Assembly: GCF_900103525.1 (NCBI RefSeq)
Contig: NZ_FNHN01000008.1
Span: forward strand, 124,001 to 188,000
Length of the DNA: 64,000 bases
From: Bacillus sp. OK048
Lineage (GTDB): Bacteria > Bacillota > Bacilli > Bacillales > Cytobacillaceae
Direction of reading: 5' to 3'
Of this stretch, positions 43,309 through 53,131 are shown in pieces. Below the pieces are notes generated by a model. It saw nothing but the letters and a program-made list of their open reading frames with translations, did not search any database and was not told the DNA's origin. The first letter of the stretch is position 1. Each line of letters opens with the position of its first letter. The position numbers and the translations under genes are program-made.

Positions 43309-45138
43309 TTATGCAATCTGATTTTCTGGATCAATAATTTCTAGCTCACGAAGTTTTTCTTCAGTTACTTTCCCATTTTGCCAGCCGCGAACTTGATAGT
43401 ACTCTTTGAGCATGATATCCATTCTACTTACTTCCCCAGCACTATTACCGGAGGCAGGCTCATCGGTGAAACGTTTTGGCAGATAGTCGTCTTCTTCTTT
43501 GTCGAAGCCAGCCAAGTTGTTATAATAACGCTCAAGATTATAAATTCTTTCTCCAGCCTTCATTACATCATCTGCTGTCATTGGAATACCAGTCATTCCG
43601 CTGTATTGTTCTGCATAATGCTCTGCGTTCTCAGAGAAAGACGAAAACTTACAGATATTCATAGAATCAGAGAATGCTAACATATCTTGGAATATTTTTA
43701 GTAGTTCTCCTTTTCCTTCTGGCTTCAGACGGTCAGTTGGTTCAGGAATACCGGCTATTTCGCTTGCTACTGTATAGCCACGTAAATGGCAGGCTCCACG
43801 GTTACTTGTTGCATAACCGAGACCAATACCTTGAATTCCACGTGGATCATAGGCAGGGATGGACTGACCCTTTACAGACATGGAAAGCTCTGGTGCTTCC
43901 CATTGGGCAGTTGCTTTAGCTGGGCCTTCAGCAAGGATTCCTCCGAATCCTTCACGGAATGCAATTTTCTTTGTTAAGTCAATCATGGAATCGGCATCGC
44001 CCCAAATAAGCTCTTCCGTAATGATTCCTTTTTCATATGCTTCCATTGTAACGGAGAAGCAATGACCCAGCTCAATCGTATCGAGACCGTACTCATTACA
44101 GCGGTCGATAAGATAGGCAATAGCTTCAGAATCACTTAATAAGCAGTTAGAGCCTAGTGACCATGAGGATTCAAATTCAAAGCTCTCTACTCTTGTTTTA
44201 TACTTGCCATCCTTAACTTCCACTTCAATTTTACAGCCTACAGGGCAGGCATGGCAGGTATTGTTCTTTACTAGTAAATGTTCGTTTACATACTCGCCGC
44301 TGTGTTTTTCTGCCTCATCCCAATGAGTGAACTGGGAATTCTTTGTAGGAAGGGCTCCAACCTCATTGATAATGTTGGTTAAAACATTCGTACCGTAAAC
44401 GGAAAGACCGCCTTTATTAGGAGCAGTTAAGCCGCCGTCAAGGATTGCTTTTACAGCCTTTTTGTTCGCCTCTTTATACTCAGCTTCTAACTTCGGCTGC
44501 GGCATATTTCCTTTTTGTGGTGCTTTGATTACAATCGCTTTCAACTTTTTGTAACCTGCAACTGCAGCAGTACCCCCACGTCCGGCTGCTCGATCATGTT
44601 CATTAATAAATGATGCGAACTTAACCGTATTTTCACCTGCCTGACCAATCGTCATAACACTAAGGTCTTGCTCCCCATGCTTTGCTTGCAGTGTTTTAAC
44701 TGTTTCTCTTGTTCCTTTACCCCAAAGTTCTGAAGCATCACGGAGTTCTGCTTTCCCATCTTCAATATACAGATATACTGGTTTGTCACTTTTTCCTGCA
44801 AAGATGATATTGTCGATGCCTGCCCATTTTAAACGAGCTGCAGTCCAACCACCCATATGCGAATCTGTAACGGTTCCTGTGAGTGGAGATTTTGTAACCA
44901 CACAAAGACGACCGCTCATTGAAGAACGTGATCCTGTTACAGGACCTGTCATGATACAAAGAATGTTTTCTGGTGATAATGGCTCTACTTCAGGACCATT
45001 ATCAAGTACATATTTTACTCCAAGGCCCCGGCCGCCAATGTACTTTTTCGCATCATCTTCATTAATTGGCCTATAAGTAACTGCACCTGCCGTTAAATCC
45101 ACTACCACTTCTTTGTTTAAAAAACCACCTAGATTCAA
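43309..45138 (-). CDS. Aldehyde:ferredoxin oxidoreductase (tungstopterin enzyme)
   Basis: A 609-residue AOR-family enzyme oxidising aldehydes to acids with ferredoxin, using a bis-pterin tungsten centre and one [4Fe-4S] cluster. The four cluster cysteines are present: Cys295, Cys298, Cys302 (TCHACPVGC) and Cys496 (MNICKF). N-terminal pterin-binding domain has YIGGRGLGVKYV and TGPVTGSRSSMSGR; RGACHLRGY occurs in the third domain. Start is probably the TTG at 45138 (NLGGFLNKEVVVDLT), five bases after GAGGGAG; the open frame upstream has no family similarity. Known from anaerobes; its presence in a Bacillaceae island with carrier and adenylyltransferase genes suggests microaerobic use. Confidence 0.92.
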   Translation of the reverse strand: MNLGGFLNKEVVVDLTAGAVTYRPINEDDAKKYIGGRGLGVKYVLDNGPEVEPLSPENILCIMTGPVTGSRSSMSGRLCVVTKSPLTGTVTDSHMGGWTAARLKWAGIDNIIFAGKSDKPVYLYIEDGKAELRDASELWGKGTRETVKTLQAKHGEQDLSVMTIGQAGENTVKFASFINEHDRAAGRGGTAAVAGYKKLKAIVIKAPQKGNMPQPKLEAEYKEANKKAVKAILDGGLTAPNKGGLSVYGTNVLTNIINEVGALPTKNSQFTHWDEAEKHSGEYVNEHLLVKNNTCHACPVGCKIEVEVKDGKYKTRVESFEFESSWSLGSNCLLSDSEAIAYLIDRCNEYGLDTIELGHCFSVTMEAYEKGIITEELIWGDADSMIDLTKKIAFREGFGGILAEGPAKATAQWEAPELSMSVKGQSIPAYDPRGIQGIGLGYATSNRGACHLRGYTVASEIAGIPEPTDRLKPEGKGELLKIFQDMLAFSDSMNICKFSSFSENAEHYAEQYSGMTGIPMTADDVMKAGERIYNLERYYNNLAGFDKEEDDYLPKRFTDEPASGNSAGEVSRMDIMLKEYYQVRGWQNGKVTEEKLRELEIIDPENQIA

Positions 45139-45354
45139 TATTTCTCCCTCTCTTTCATTTATATTTAGATGTAAATATCCTATGTTAATAGTGTAAAATT
45201 CAAATAGGATATTCCTCACAAAAATAAAAGATAAATCCAATTTCTATTATACAATTATTTATCTATAATTAATATTCAAAATTTTTCAAAATTAAATTAA
45301 AATTAGATTAATTGGCTAAGTTCAATCTACTATTTCTAGAGATGAGGTTTACGT

Positions 45355-46383
45355 ATGGACAATTTAGGGCGTTATTCAAGACAAATTCTTTTTTCAGGTA
45401 TTGGTAAAGAGGGGCAGGTAAAGTTGCTGAGAAGCAAGGTGGCAATTGTCGGTGTGGGCGCATTGGGGACAGTTTGCGCCAATCATTTAGTTCGATCTGG
45501 CGTGGGATTCATCAGGTTAATTGATAGAGATGTAGTAGATCTTTCAAATCTTCAGAGGCAATCACTTTTTAATGAAGAAGATGTGAATCTTAATCTTCCC
45601 AAGGCAGTTGCAGCCCAAAAGAGACTAAACAGCATTAATTCCAGTATTAAGGTAGACGCGGTTGTCAAAGATTTAAATTTAGATAATGCAGAGGAAGTAT
45701 TGGCGGGATTTGATGTTATTATCGATGGGACTGATAATTTTATGACCCGCTATTTGATCAATGATGTGGCGGTTAAATACGGAATTCCTTGGGTCCATGG
45801 GGCAGCAGTAAGTTCTCGAGGAATGTTTGCAGTAATTAAACCTGGGATAACGCCTTGTTATCGCTGTCTATTTCCCCAAGTACCAGCTGGTAGAGGTGAA
45901 ACTTGTGATACGATAGGTGTATTGTCACCAATTACAGACATCATTGGTTCTTTTCAAGCAATGGAAGCGATAAAAATACTAGTAGGGGCTGCGACAAATT
46001 CTAACCTTGAGCAAATTGATAGTTGGGATACTTCCTTATTTTCAATGGATATATCAGAAGGGAAAAACTCATCCTGTCCGACATGCGTAAACCATCAGTT
46101 TGACTTTCTTGACCGATCATCAAGCCTCCAGGAAACTTTCACGACTCTTTGTGGAAGAGAAACTGTGCAAATTTATTCTAGGGAAAAGCGTGAACGAGAT
46201 TTACTAAAACTGGGTGAGTATCTAAAAGGGAATGGAAAAGTTACCTGCAACAATTTTCTACTTCGTTTTTCTCCGTCTGAAGAAATTTCAATCGTCATTT
46301 TTAAAGATGGCCGTGTCTTGGTACATGGTACCGATGATGTCGTAAAAGCAAAAGCACTTTATTCACAATATATTGGCAACTAG
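45355..46383 (+). CDS. MoeB/ThiF-like adenylyltransferase
   Basis: A 342-residue E1-like enzyme. ATP-binding IVGVGALGTVCANHLVRSG (about 32-50), DRDVVDLSNLQRQSLF, GTDNFMTRY; zinc cysteines in TPCYRCLFP and SCPTC; the RGETCDTIGVL segment matches the adenylation-loop Cys. It should activate the Gly-Gly end of the MoaD-like protein at 42701. A C-terminal extension (about 255-342) beyond the usual MoeB core resembles the rhodanese-free tail of ThiF-like proteins. Divergent from the oxidoreductase. Confidence 0.9.
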   Translation: MDNLGRYSRQILFSGIGKEGQVKLLRSKVAIVGVGALGTVCANHLVRSGVGFIRLIDRDVVDLSNLQRQSLFNEEDVNLNLPKAVAAQKRLNSINSSIKVDAVVKDLNLDNAEEVLAGFDVIIDGTDNFMTRYLINDVAVKYGIPWVHGAAVSSRGMFAVIKPGITPCYRCLFPQVPAGRGETCDTIGVLSPITDIIGSFQAMEAIKILVGAATNSNLEQIDSWDTSLFSMDISEGKNSSCPTCVNHQFDFLDRSSSLQETFTTLCGRETVQIYSREKRERDLLKLGEYLKGNGKVTCNNFLLRFSPSEEISIVIFKDGRVLVHGTDDVVKAKALYSQYIGN

Positions 46384-46420
46384 AAAGACGTGTTTTTCGT
46401 TTCGAAAAACACGTCTTTTT
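46384..46420 (+). terminator. Terminator of the MoeB-like gene
   Basis: AAAGACGTGTTTTTCG / CGAAAAACACGTCTTT, 16-base stem, then TT; three-base loop. Confidence 0.9.
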
Positions 46421-46427
46421 GCTATCG

Positions 46428-46991
46428 TTATGAAATTATTTTTTCAATGACCAATCTTTTCCCAGTATTAATGGTAAATTCAAAGCGGTCATTTACCTTT
46501 TCAAAATAACAAAAATGGTGCTGAACATTGCAAATTTGTTCTTGGTTATCAAAAACAATAAAGTTTACTCCATCTTTGCGATTTTCATCAGATAAGAAAG
46601 ACAAGTGATTGTAACAATAAATGCAATCATAGATAGAAAAATCTAACGAGTTTAGGGTGGTGACAAATTGAAAAAAAGCATCATCATTTAATCCCTCTAA
46701 AAGTCTTTCCAACGAGTAAATTAAATGCTTTCTTATTCTAACCAGATCATTGTCACGAAGCATAATAAACTCATTTCCACTACGTATCTTCCCAGATTCG
46801 ATTAGAATCCCTTTTTTCCAACGATTTACCCGAAATATTTCTATTTCTTGCTGAAGAAAATCATCCAGCATCGCTGCTTCTTCTGTTTCTTCATCAAAAA
46901 AGATCCATTGATCACTTATTTGTTCAACTGCTCCTTCATTATAGGCCCTCTGTTGGAAATCCATTAGTTTCATTCTTTGTTGTCGATTCAT
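46428..46991 (-). CDS. DUF2777-like protein (YisN-type)
   Basis: A 187-residue soluble protein starting MNRQQRMKLMDFQQRAYNEG. Beginning and location beside asnO suggest the DUF2777/YisN family of Bacillus; no catalytic motif is visible. A patch CIYCYNHLSF (Cys-x2-Cys) is present. Divergent from asnO. Function unknown; identity moderately sure. Weak ggaggtt site precedes the ATG. Confidence 0.6.
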   Translation of the reverse strand: MNRQQRMKLMDFQQRAYNEGAVEQISDQWIFFDEETEEAAMLDDFLQQEIEIFRVNRWKKGILIESGKIRSGNEFIMLRDNDLVRIRKHLIYSLERLLEGLNDDAFFQFVTTLNSLDFSIYDCIYCYNHLSFLSDENRKDGVNFIVFDNQEQICNVQHHFCYFEKVNDRFEFTINTGKRLVIEKIIS

Positions 46992-47156
46992 GTTTAACCT
47001 CCGTGCCTAATGCGTTCATTTTCCTTTGTAGACATCTTTATGGAATTTTATAACTTGTTTATCTTTAATTTGGACAATTTTCCAAATAAATTGGGCTGAA
47101 TAGAATAAAAACATGCAATGAAACCCAGTGTCTTAAACTGGAGGGAGGAGAGTTAT

Positions 47157-49007
47157 ATGTGCGGATTATCAGGATGGATTGATTTTACAAAAGATATTAG
47201 AAAAGAAAATGCTACGATTGAAAAAATGACAAATACGTTAGCCAAAAGAGGACCTGATGAAACGAACCTCTGGGTTCAAACACATGCTGGGTTTGGTCAT
47301 AAGCGCCTGATTGTTGTGGATCCTGATGGTGGAAGACAGCCTATGACAAAACAAAAGGAAGGTAGAGAGTACACCATTTGTTACAATGGTGAACTATATA
47401 ATACTGAAGATATCCGCAAAATTCTCCTTACTAAAGGATATTCTTTCAATGGTCATTCTGATACAGAAGTTCTGTTAACTGCCTATATTGAATGGGCGGA
47501 AGAGTGCGTAAACTATTTAAACGGTATATACGCGTTTGCGGTTTGGGACCAACAGAGGGAGCAATTGTTTATTGGACGGGATAGATTAGGAGTTAAACCA
47601 TTGTTTTTTACTGAATTAAAAAAAGGGATATTATTTGCTTCAGAAATCAAGGCAATTCTTGCGAATCCTGCCATGAAAACGGAGTTAGAATATGAGGGGC
47701 TTGCTGAAATTTTTGGATTAGGGCCATCTAGAACTCCTGGTTCAGGTATCTTTAAGGGGATTAAGGAGTTAAGACCGGCACATGCGTTAACTTTTTCAAA
47801 AAAGGGCTTAAAGACTTGGCGCTACTGGAATGTTAAAAGTGAGGTCCATAACGATAGTATAGAAGAAAGTGCTGAAAAAGTACGATATTTGGTGACAGAT
47901 GCTGTAACTAGACAGCTAGTATCCGACGTTCCGCTTTCTACATTCTTATCAGGTGGCTTAGATTCAAGTATTATTACTGCGATTGCAGCACAAGGATTTA
48001 AAGACCAAGGTAAGGGTCAGCTTCATACGTATTCTATTGATTATGAAGGAAACGATCAGTTTTTTAAAGCAAACGAATTTCAACCAAACGCTGATGAGAA
48101 ATGGATTAACATTGTGACACAAGAGTTTAATACAAAGCACCATTATAAAATTATTTCTCAGCAACAATTAGTGAAAGACTTAACAGAAGCGGTTCATGTT
48201 CGTGATTTTCCTGGTATGGCTGATATCGATTCTTCCCTTCTGTGGTTTTGTAAGGAAATTAAAAAGGACTTTGTTGTTAGTTTGTCAGGAGAATGTGCGG
48301 ATGAGATTTTTGGAGGGTATCCATGGTTTCATCGCAAGGAAGATTTACAGAGACAAGGATTCCCTTGGATGCGTTCTGTTGATCAAAGAAATAATTTGTT
48401 AAGAGCTGATTGGCAGCAGAAGCTTAAATTAAATGATTATATGATGGAAAAGTATAATCAAGCCATCCTAGAAACACCTAAATTGGATGGTGAAAGCATG
48501 GAAGAATCAAAACAGCGTGAGCTTTTTTATATTAATATGACACATTTTATGCCAACGCTACTTGATCGAAAAGATAGGATGAGTATGGGGGCAAGTCTTG
48601 AAGTTAGGGTACCTTTCGCTGATCATCGTCTTGTAGAATACGTCTGGAATATCCCTTGGGATATAAAAATGGTTCATGGCCGAGAAAAGGGAATCTTGAG
48701 AAAAGCATTTGAAGGAATTCTTCCTGAAGAAGTACTGTATCGCAAGAAAAGTCCGTATCCAAAAACCCATAATCCAGCATATACACGGGCTGCTCAGAAA
48801 CAGATGAAGGAGATATTGGCTGATAAGTCCTCTGCACTATTTGAATTATTCAATCAAGATTTATTAAATGAACTCGTTGAATCTGGTGGGAATTCATTTA
48901 AAGAGCCATGGTTTGGTCAGTTGATGTCAGGTCCACAGCTATTGGCTTACTTTGTTCAATTAGATATATGGTTTAAAGATTATAATATTAACATAGTAAA
49001 TCGATAA
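47157..49007 (+). CDS. asnO: Asparagine synthase (glutamine-hydrolysing) AsnO
   Basis: A 616-residue class II amidotransferase. The ATG at 47157 directly precedes the nucleophile Cys (MCGLSGWIDF) after a GGAGGGAGGAG site; an upstream in-frame start would bury the essential Cys and is rejected. Glutaminase domain about 1-200 (RGPDET, GHKRL, NGELYN); synthetase domain with PP-loop FLSGGLDSSII. In B. subtilis AsnO is the sporulation-linked copy, 614 residues. Confidence 0.95.
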   Translation: MCGLSGWIDFTKDIRKENATIEKMTNTLAKRGPDETNLWVQTHAGFGHKRLIVVDPDGGRQPMTKQKEGREYTICYNGELYNTEDIRKILLTKGYSFNGHSDTEVLLTAYIEWAEECVNYLNGIYAFAVWDQQREQLFIGRDRLGVKPLFFTELKKGILFASEIKAILANPAMKTELEYEGLAEIFGLGPSRTPGSGIFKGIKELRPAHALTFSKKGLKTWRYWNVKSEVHNDSIEESAEKVRYLVTDAVTRQLVSDVPLSTFLSGGLDSSIITAIAAQGFKDQGKGQLHTYSIDYEGNDQFFKANEFQPNADEKWINIVTQEFNTKHHYKIISQQQLVKDLTEAVHVRDFPGMADIDSSLLWFCKEIKKDFVVSLSGECADEIFGGYPWFHRKEDLQRQGFPWMRSVDQRNNLLRADWQQKLKLNDYMMEKYNQAILETPKLDGESMEESKQRELFYINMTHFMPTLLDRKDRMSMGASLEVRVPFADHRLVEYVWNIPWDIKMVHGREKGILRKAFEGILPEEVLYRKKSPYPKTHNPAYTRAAQKQMKEILADKSSALFELFNQDLLNELVESGGNSFKEPWFGQLMSGPQLLAYFVQLDIWFKDYNINIVNR

Positions 49008-49016
49008 GGTTAAAAG

Positions 49017-49045
49017 TTGGATTCAAAACTTAATTAGATTAAAAT
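49017..49045 (+). promoter_or_regulatory. Sigma-A-like promoter of the amylase-like gene
   Basis: TTGGAT, 17 bases, TAAAAT, 24 bases before the ATG. Confidence 0.45.
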
Positions 49046-49068
49046 GGGTGTATGGAAGGGGATTGAAA

Positions 49069-50547
49069 ATGAAGAAAACCTTGATTACACTCATTTTAAT
49101 AGGTACTTTTGTTATTTCATCAGTACCAGCTTACGCAGAGATAGAGAGAGAAAACCGGGAATGGCAGGACGAGACCATCTATTCCATAATGGTTGATCGG
49201 TTTTTTAATGCCGATACAAAAAATGACACGGATGTTAATACACTGGACCCATTAGCCTATAATGGTGGAGATTTTCAGGGGGTCATGGACAAGTTGGATT
49301 ACCTAAAGGACATGGGATTCACAGCAATCCGACTAACATCCATTTTTGATAATTCTGCTGGCGGATACCATGGCTATTGGGTGAAGGACTTCTATAAAAC
49401 AGAAGAGCATTTTGGATCGCTGAAAACATTTAAAAAACTTGTTAATGAAGCACACAATCGGGATATGAAGGTCATCATTGATTTTGTGACAAATAATGTT
49501 TCGAAAGAACATCCATGGGTTAACGATGCAACAAAGCAAAATTGGTTTATTGAGAAGCAAGAAATTAGTGATAGTGATGCTTTACCTGTTCTTAACCAGG
49601 ACAACCCAGAGGTGAAGGCATATTTATTGAATGCTGCTAAATGGTGGATAAATGAAACGGATATTGACGGATATAGTCTTCCTGAGGTAAATCATGTATC
49701 CGAGTCCTTTTGGAATGATTTTTCAACAGAGGTAAAAAAGGAAAAGGAGAACTTTTTTCTCTTAGGGATTACTTCTATGAACAGTAATGCTGACCTTGAT
49801 AACTATTTGAATGTTGGAATCGACAGCCTTACTGACTATCAACATAGTGAGGATTTAAGAAATGTTTTCGCAACAACCAATCAATCTTTTAGTGTAATAA
49901 AGGAAAGTAACCTACAAAAACCTGAATTGCAGCCACAATTTTTTGATAACGAACTTACAACAAGATTTACAAGTGATATAGTGAAAAATAAACATTTTCC
50001 AGGGGCTCGCTGGAAGACCGCATTTGCCTATACATATTCTACTCCAGGTATCCCGGTAATCTTTTATGGAACTGAAATTGCATTAAACGGGGGCGAAATT
50101 CCGGATAATCGCCAGCCAATGAATTTTCGTACTGAAAAGGAGCTAATTGATTATATTACAAAGCTAGGTGAATTGAGAAAACAGCTTCCATCATTGACTA
50201 GAGGAAGTATGGAAATGCTGTATGAAAAAGATGGAATGGCTGTTTACAAACGAGTATACCAAGATGAAACAGCGATTATCGCCATTAATAATACAAGTGA
50301 ATCTCAAAATGTGAAGTTAAACAATGAACAAATTGAGCGTGGAAAAGAACTGCGTGGGTTGCTAAAAGGAGACCTTGTCAGGAGTAAGGATGATCGATAT
50401 GATCTAATCATTGACCGCGATGAAGCGGAAATCTATGTATTAGCCAATAAGAGTGGAATTAATTTACCGTTAATAGGGTCATTAGCAGTCGTCTATATCT
50501 TATTCACCATCTTTATCATTAAAATAAGGAAAAGAAGAAAAGTGTAG
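49069..50547 (+). CDS. Membrane-anchored GH13 amylase homologue without catalytic residues
   Basis: A 492-residue protein: signal peptide (about 1-23, ending AYA), GH13 barrel, short C-terminal sheet domain, then one C-terminal helix with a basic tail (IRKRRKV). The barrel scaffold is clear (IYSIMVDRFFNADT, GGDFQGVMDKLDYLKDMG, GIPVIFYGTEIAL). Catalytic positions are lost: the nucleophile site reads GYSLPEVNH (usual G-x-R-x-D), the acid site LLGITSM (usual G-E), and the third Asp site FFDNELTTRF (usual F-x-D-N-H-D-x-x-R-F). Region I has Asn for His. So it should not cleave alpha-glucan; a carbohydrate-binding or scaffold role is plausible. ATG follows aagggg. Confidence 0.85.
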   Translation: MKKTLITLILIGTFVISSVPAYAEIERENREWQDETIYSIMVDRFFNADTKNDTDVNTLDPLAYNGGDFQGVMDKLDYLKDMGFTAIRLTSIFDNSAGGYHGYWVKDFYKTEEHFGSLKTFKKLVNEAHNRDMKVIIDFVTNNVSKEHPWVNDATKQNWFIEKQEISDSDALPVLNQDNPEVKAYLLNAAKWWINETDIDGYSLPEVNHVSESFWNDFSTEVKKEKENFFLLGITSMNSNADLDNYLNVGIDSLTDYQHSEDLRNVFATTNQSFSVIKESNLQKPELQPQFFDNELTTRFTSDIVKNKHFPGARWKTAFAYTYSTPGIPVIFYGTEIALNGGEIPDNRQPMNFRTEKELIDYITKLGELRKQLPSLTRGSMEMLYEKDGMAVYKRVYQDETAIIAINNTSESQNVKLNNEQIERGKELRGLLKGDLVRSKDDRYDLIIDRDEAEIYVLANKSGINLPLIGSLAVVYILFTIFIIKIRKRRKV

Positions 50548-50549
50548 AA

Positions 50550-50578
50550 AAAATGCGATACGCAAGTATCGCATTTTA
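50550..50578. terminator. Terminator between amylase-like gene and the SDR gene
   Basis: AAAATGCGATAC-gcaa-GTATCGCATTTT, flanked by A and T runs. Confidence 0.85.
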
Positions 50579-50592
50579 CATTGGAATGTTTC

Positions 50593-51465
50593 CTATCCAT
50601 TGACGATTTTCCCACCGTTTACATGGATAATTTGTCCGCTAACATAGGAAGAATCATCAGAGGCTAGGTATACATAGCTTGGGGCAAGTTCATACGGCTG
50701 GCCAGCTCTACCCATAGGTGTATCCGTACCAAAGCTGATAACTTGGACTTCTGTAAATGTTGATGGTATTAGCGGTGTCCAAATCGGCCCTGGCGCTACA
50801 CCATTGACTCTAATACCTTTGGATGCAAGCGATTTTGCAAGTGAACGGGTGAACGTTACGATTGCACCTTTTGTGGCAGAGTAATCCAATAATTGCTCAT
50901 GGCCAGCATAGGCCGTGATTGATGCTGTATTGATAATTGCAGCTCCTTTTTTCATATAGGGGAGCACCATTTTAGACATATAAAAGTAGGAGAAAATATT
51001 GGTCCGAAATGTCTTCTCAAGCTGTGCAGAGGTGATATTTAATAGACTTTGCTGTGGATGCTGCTCTGCTGCATTGTTTACTAAAATATCGATTTTTCCA
51101 AATTGATTTATTGCATTATGAACAGTCTCTTTGCAAATATCTTCATTGCCTACGTCACCGGGAAAGAGCAGGCATTTTCGTCCTTCTGCCTCGACGAGTT
51201 TCTTTGTTTCTTCGGCATCTTGATGTTCCTCTAAGTAGACAATCGCTACATCTGCACCTTCTTTGGCAAAATAAATGGCGACGGATTTACCAATTCCACT
51301 ATCACCGCCAGTTATTATGGCTGTTTTACCTGCTAATTTTCCTGCACTTTTATAATTTGGATCCACTGATACCGGACGAGGATTCATTTCACTTTCAATT
51401 CCTGGTTGATGGTTTTGATGCTGTGGTGGAAAAGCTTTCTTTTGCTTCGAGTTGTTATTCGTCAT
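50593..51465 (-). CDS. Short-chain dehydrogenase/reductase (YhxC-like)
   Basis: A 290-residue SDR with an N-terminal hydrophilic extension (about 40 residues, rich in His/Gln/Asn), typical of the YhxC/YhdF group of Bacillus stress dehydrogenases. NAD(P)-binding TGGDSGIGKS; NNAAEQHPQQ; catalytic Ser in NTASITA and Tyr-x3-Lys in YSATKG; VNGVAPGPIWTPL. Substrate unknown. Confidence 0.9.
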   Translation of the reverse strand: MTNNNSKQKKAFPPQHQNHQPGIESEMNPRPVSVDPNYKSAGKLAGKTAIITGGDSGIGKSVAIYFAKEGADVAIVYLEEHQDAEETKKLVEAEGRKCLLFPGDVGNEDICKETVHNAINQFGKIDILVNNAAEQHPQQSLLNITSAQLEKTFRTNIFSYFYMSKMVLPYMKKGAAIINTASITAYAGHEQLLDYSATKGAIVTFTRSLAKSLASKGIRVNGVAPGPIWTPLIPSTFTEVQVISFGTDTPMGRAGQPYELAPSYVYLASDDSSYVSGQIIHVNGGKIVNG

Positions 51466-51533
51466 TCATACTACCTCCTAGGTGGATTACCTATTTAGTT
51501 TGAGGAGATTGAAGAAAAATATTAGGAAATAAT

Positions 51534-51564
51534 AAAAGTGAAAAGGATTTTCCTTTTCACTTTT
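51534..51564. terminator. Terminator of the yajQ-type gene
   Basis: AAAAGTGAAAAGGA / TCCTTTTCACTTTT, 14-base stem, three- or four-base loop. Confidence 0.85.
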
Positions 51565-51567
51565 AAC

Positions 51568-52059
51568 TTACCTATAGTTTATAAACTGAACATCAACAGT
51601 AAGGTCTGCTTCTCGGACCAATGAAATGATTTTCTGTAAATCATCACGGTTTTTACCACTAACGCGGATTTGGTCATCTTGAATTTGGCTTTTCACCTTA
51701 ACGCCGCTATTTTTAATGATCGTGTTAATTTTTTTAGCATTTTCTTTATCGATGCCTTGGACAAGTTTTGCCCTTTGACGGACTGTCGCGCCGGAGGCTT
51801 TTTCCATTTTCCCATAATCGAGATTCTTAATAGGGACACCCCTTTTGATTAACCTGCCCAGCAAGACGTCTTTAAGCTGGTCCATTTTGTATTCATCATC
51901 TGAAACCAGAACGAGCTCTTCTTTATCCAGTGTTACCTCACTTTTACTGCCCTTAAAATCATAGCGAGTTTTTATTTCCTTCATCGTTGCCGTAATTGCA
52001 TTTGTGACTTCAGTGAATTCAACTTTGGATACAATATCAAATGATTCATCTTTTGCCAT
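51568..52059 (-). CDS. YajQ/YitK family nucleotide-binding protein (UPF0234)
   Basis: A 163-residue member of UPF0234 with the typical [17 protein letters not shown] start, [13 protein letters not shown], and end VQFINYR. Some family members bind c-di-GMP or tRNA/nucleotides in other bacteria; not shown for Bacillus. In the same region as in B. subtilis (yitK next to yitL). Confidence 0.92.
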   Translation of the reverse strand: MAKDESFDIVSKVEFTEVTNAITATMKEIKTRYDFKGSKSEVTLDKEELVLVSDDEYKMDQLKDVLLGRLIKRGVPIKNLDYGKMEKASGATVRQRAKLVQGIDKENAKKINTIIKNSGVKVKSQIQDDQIRVSGKNRDDLQKIISLVREADLTVDVQFINYR

Positions 52060-52198
52060 CGTAAACCCTCCAGTAAAGTATGTATTTTTATCTTGATATT
52101 GATTTTGCTAAAGTTTCCCTTTATGGCTATATTATAGTAAAATAAATCAGTTCAAACAACCTGGGGAAAACTGAAATGAAGAGAAAAGGTGAGTAAAA

Positions 52199-53062
52199 AT
52201 GTCTTTACAAGAACTTATTGGTCAAACTGTAACCTTAACTGTAGCACGAATAGCAGACTTCGGCTATTTTTTAACAGATGGTAATGAAGATGTATTATTG
52301 CATATGAATGAGGCGGATCGAGAATATGGACTAGACGATTCGGTCGAGGTCTTCCTTTATGTTGATTCCGAAGGCAGAACGTCTGCCTCTACAACCATTC
52401 CTGAAATTGCTATTGGCAAATATGCTTGGCTAAAAGTAGTCGATAGTAACCCTCATGTTGGGGTGTTTTTAGATATTGGTCTAAAAAAGGATTTATTGTT
52501 AGGAATCGATGATCTCCCTGTCCATAAATCAGTCTGGCCTAAGGAAGGCGATTTGGTTTATGTTACCTTAAGGGTGAATAACAATTATCTTTTATATGCA
52601 AAACTTGCAACGGACCCTGTCATAGAATCGATTTCTACTCAAGCTACACGTACAGATTTCAACAAAAATATTCAAGGCCATATCTATCGAACAGCGAAAG
52701 TGGGGAGCTGGATTTATACGATAGAAGGCTTTAAAGGATTTATTCATGAGTCGCAAAGACAAATAGAGCCTCGTTTAGGACAAAAGGTAGAAGGACGGAT
52801 AATTGATGTAAAAGAAGACGGGACGGTCAATGTCTCGCTGCTTGCTAGGAAACAGGAATCACAGGATTTAGATTCTGAGCGAATTCTTGAATATCTAAAC
52901 AGTAGAAACGGAGCCATGCCTTTTAATGACAAAAGCATGCCCGAGGAAATTCAGGAACGCTTTCAGTTAAGTAAAGGTGCGTTTAAACGAGCGCTTGGTA
53001 AACTTATGAAAGAAGGCAGGGTGTATCAAGAGGGCAGTTGGACATACTTGAAAAAAGATTAG
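52199..53062 (+). CDS. cvfB: CvfB/YitL S1-domain RNA-binding protein
   Basis: A 287-residue protein of the CvfB family: three S1-like barrels followed by a C-terminal winged helix (RFQLSKGAFKRALGKLMKEGRVYQEG). In Staphylococcus CvfB influences virulence gene expression through RNA binding. B. subtilis YitL is the orthologue. Divergent from the yajQ-type gene. ATG after aaaggtgag. Confidence 0.92.
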   Translation: MSLQELIGQTVTLTVARIADFGYFLTDGNEDVLLHMNEADREYGLDDSVEVFLYVDSEGRTSASTTIPEIAIGKYAWLKVVDSNPHVGVFLDIGLKKDLLLGIDDLPVHKSVWPKEGDLVYVTLRVNNNYLLYAKLATDPVIESISTQATRTDFNKNIQGHIYRTAKVGSWIYTIEGFKGFIHESQRQIEPRLGQKVEGRIIDVKEDGTVNVSLLARKQESQDLDSERILEYLNSRNGAMPFNDKSMPEEIQERFQLSKGAFKRALGKLMKEGRVYQEGSWTYLKKD

Positions 53063-53131
53063 AAACGATACATACTCCCTTTCGAAATGACGGACACTAG
53101 TCATTGAAGGAATTTTGAAAGGGGTATGGAT

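Noticed and set aside
45205..45220. FNR-like box upstream of the aldehyde oxidoreductase (TGTGA-N6-TCCTA)
   Set aside because: One half-site is poor and no -10 element lies at the expected distance, so I do not claim it.
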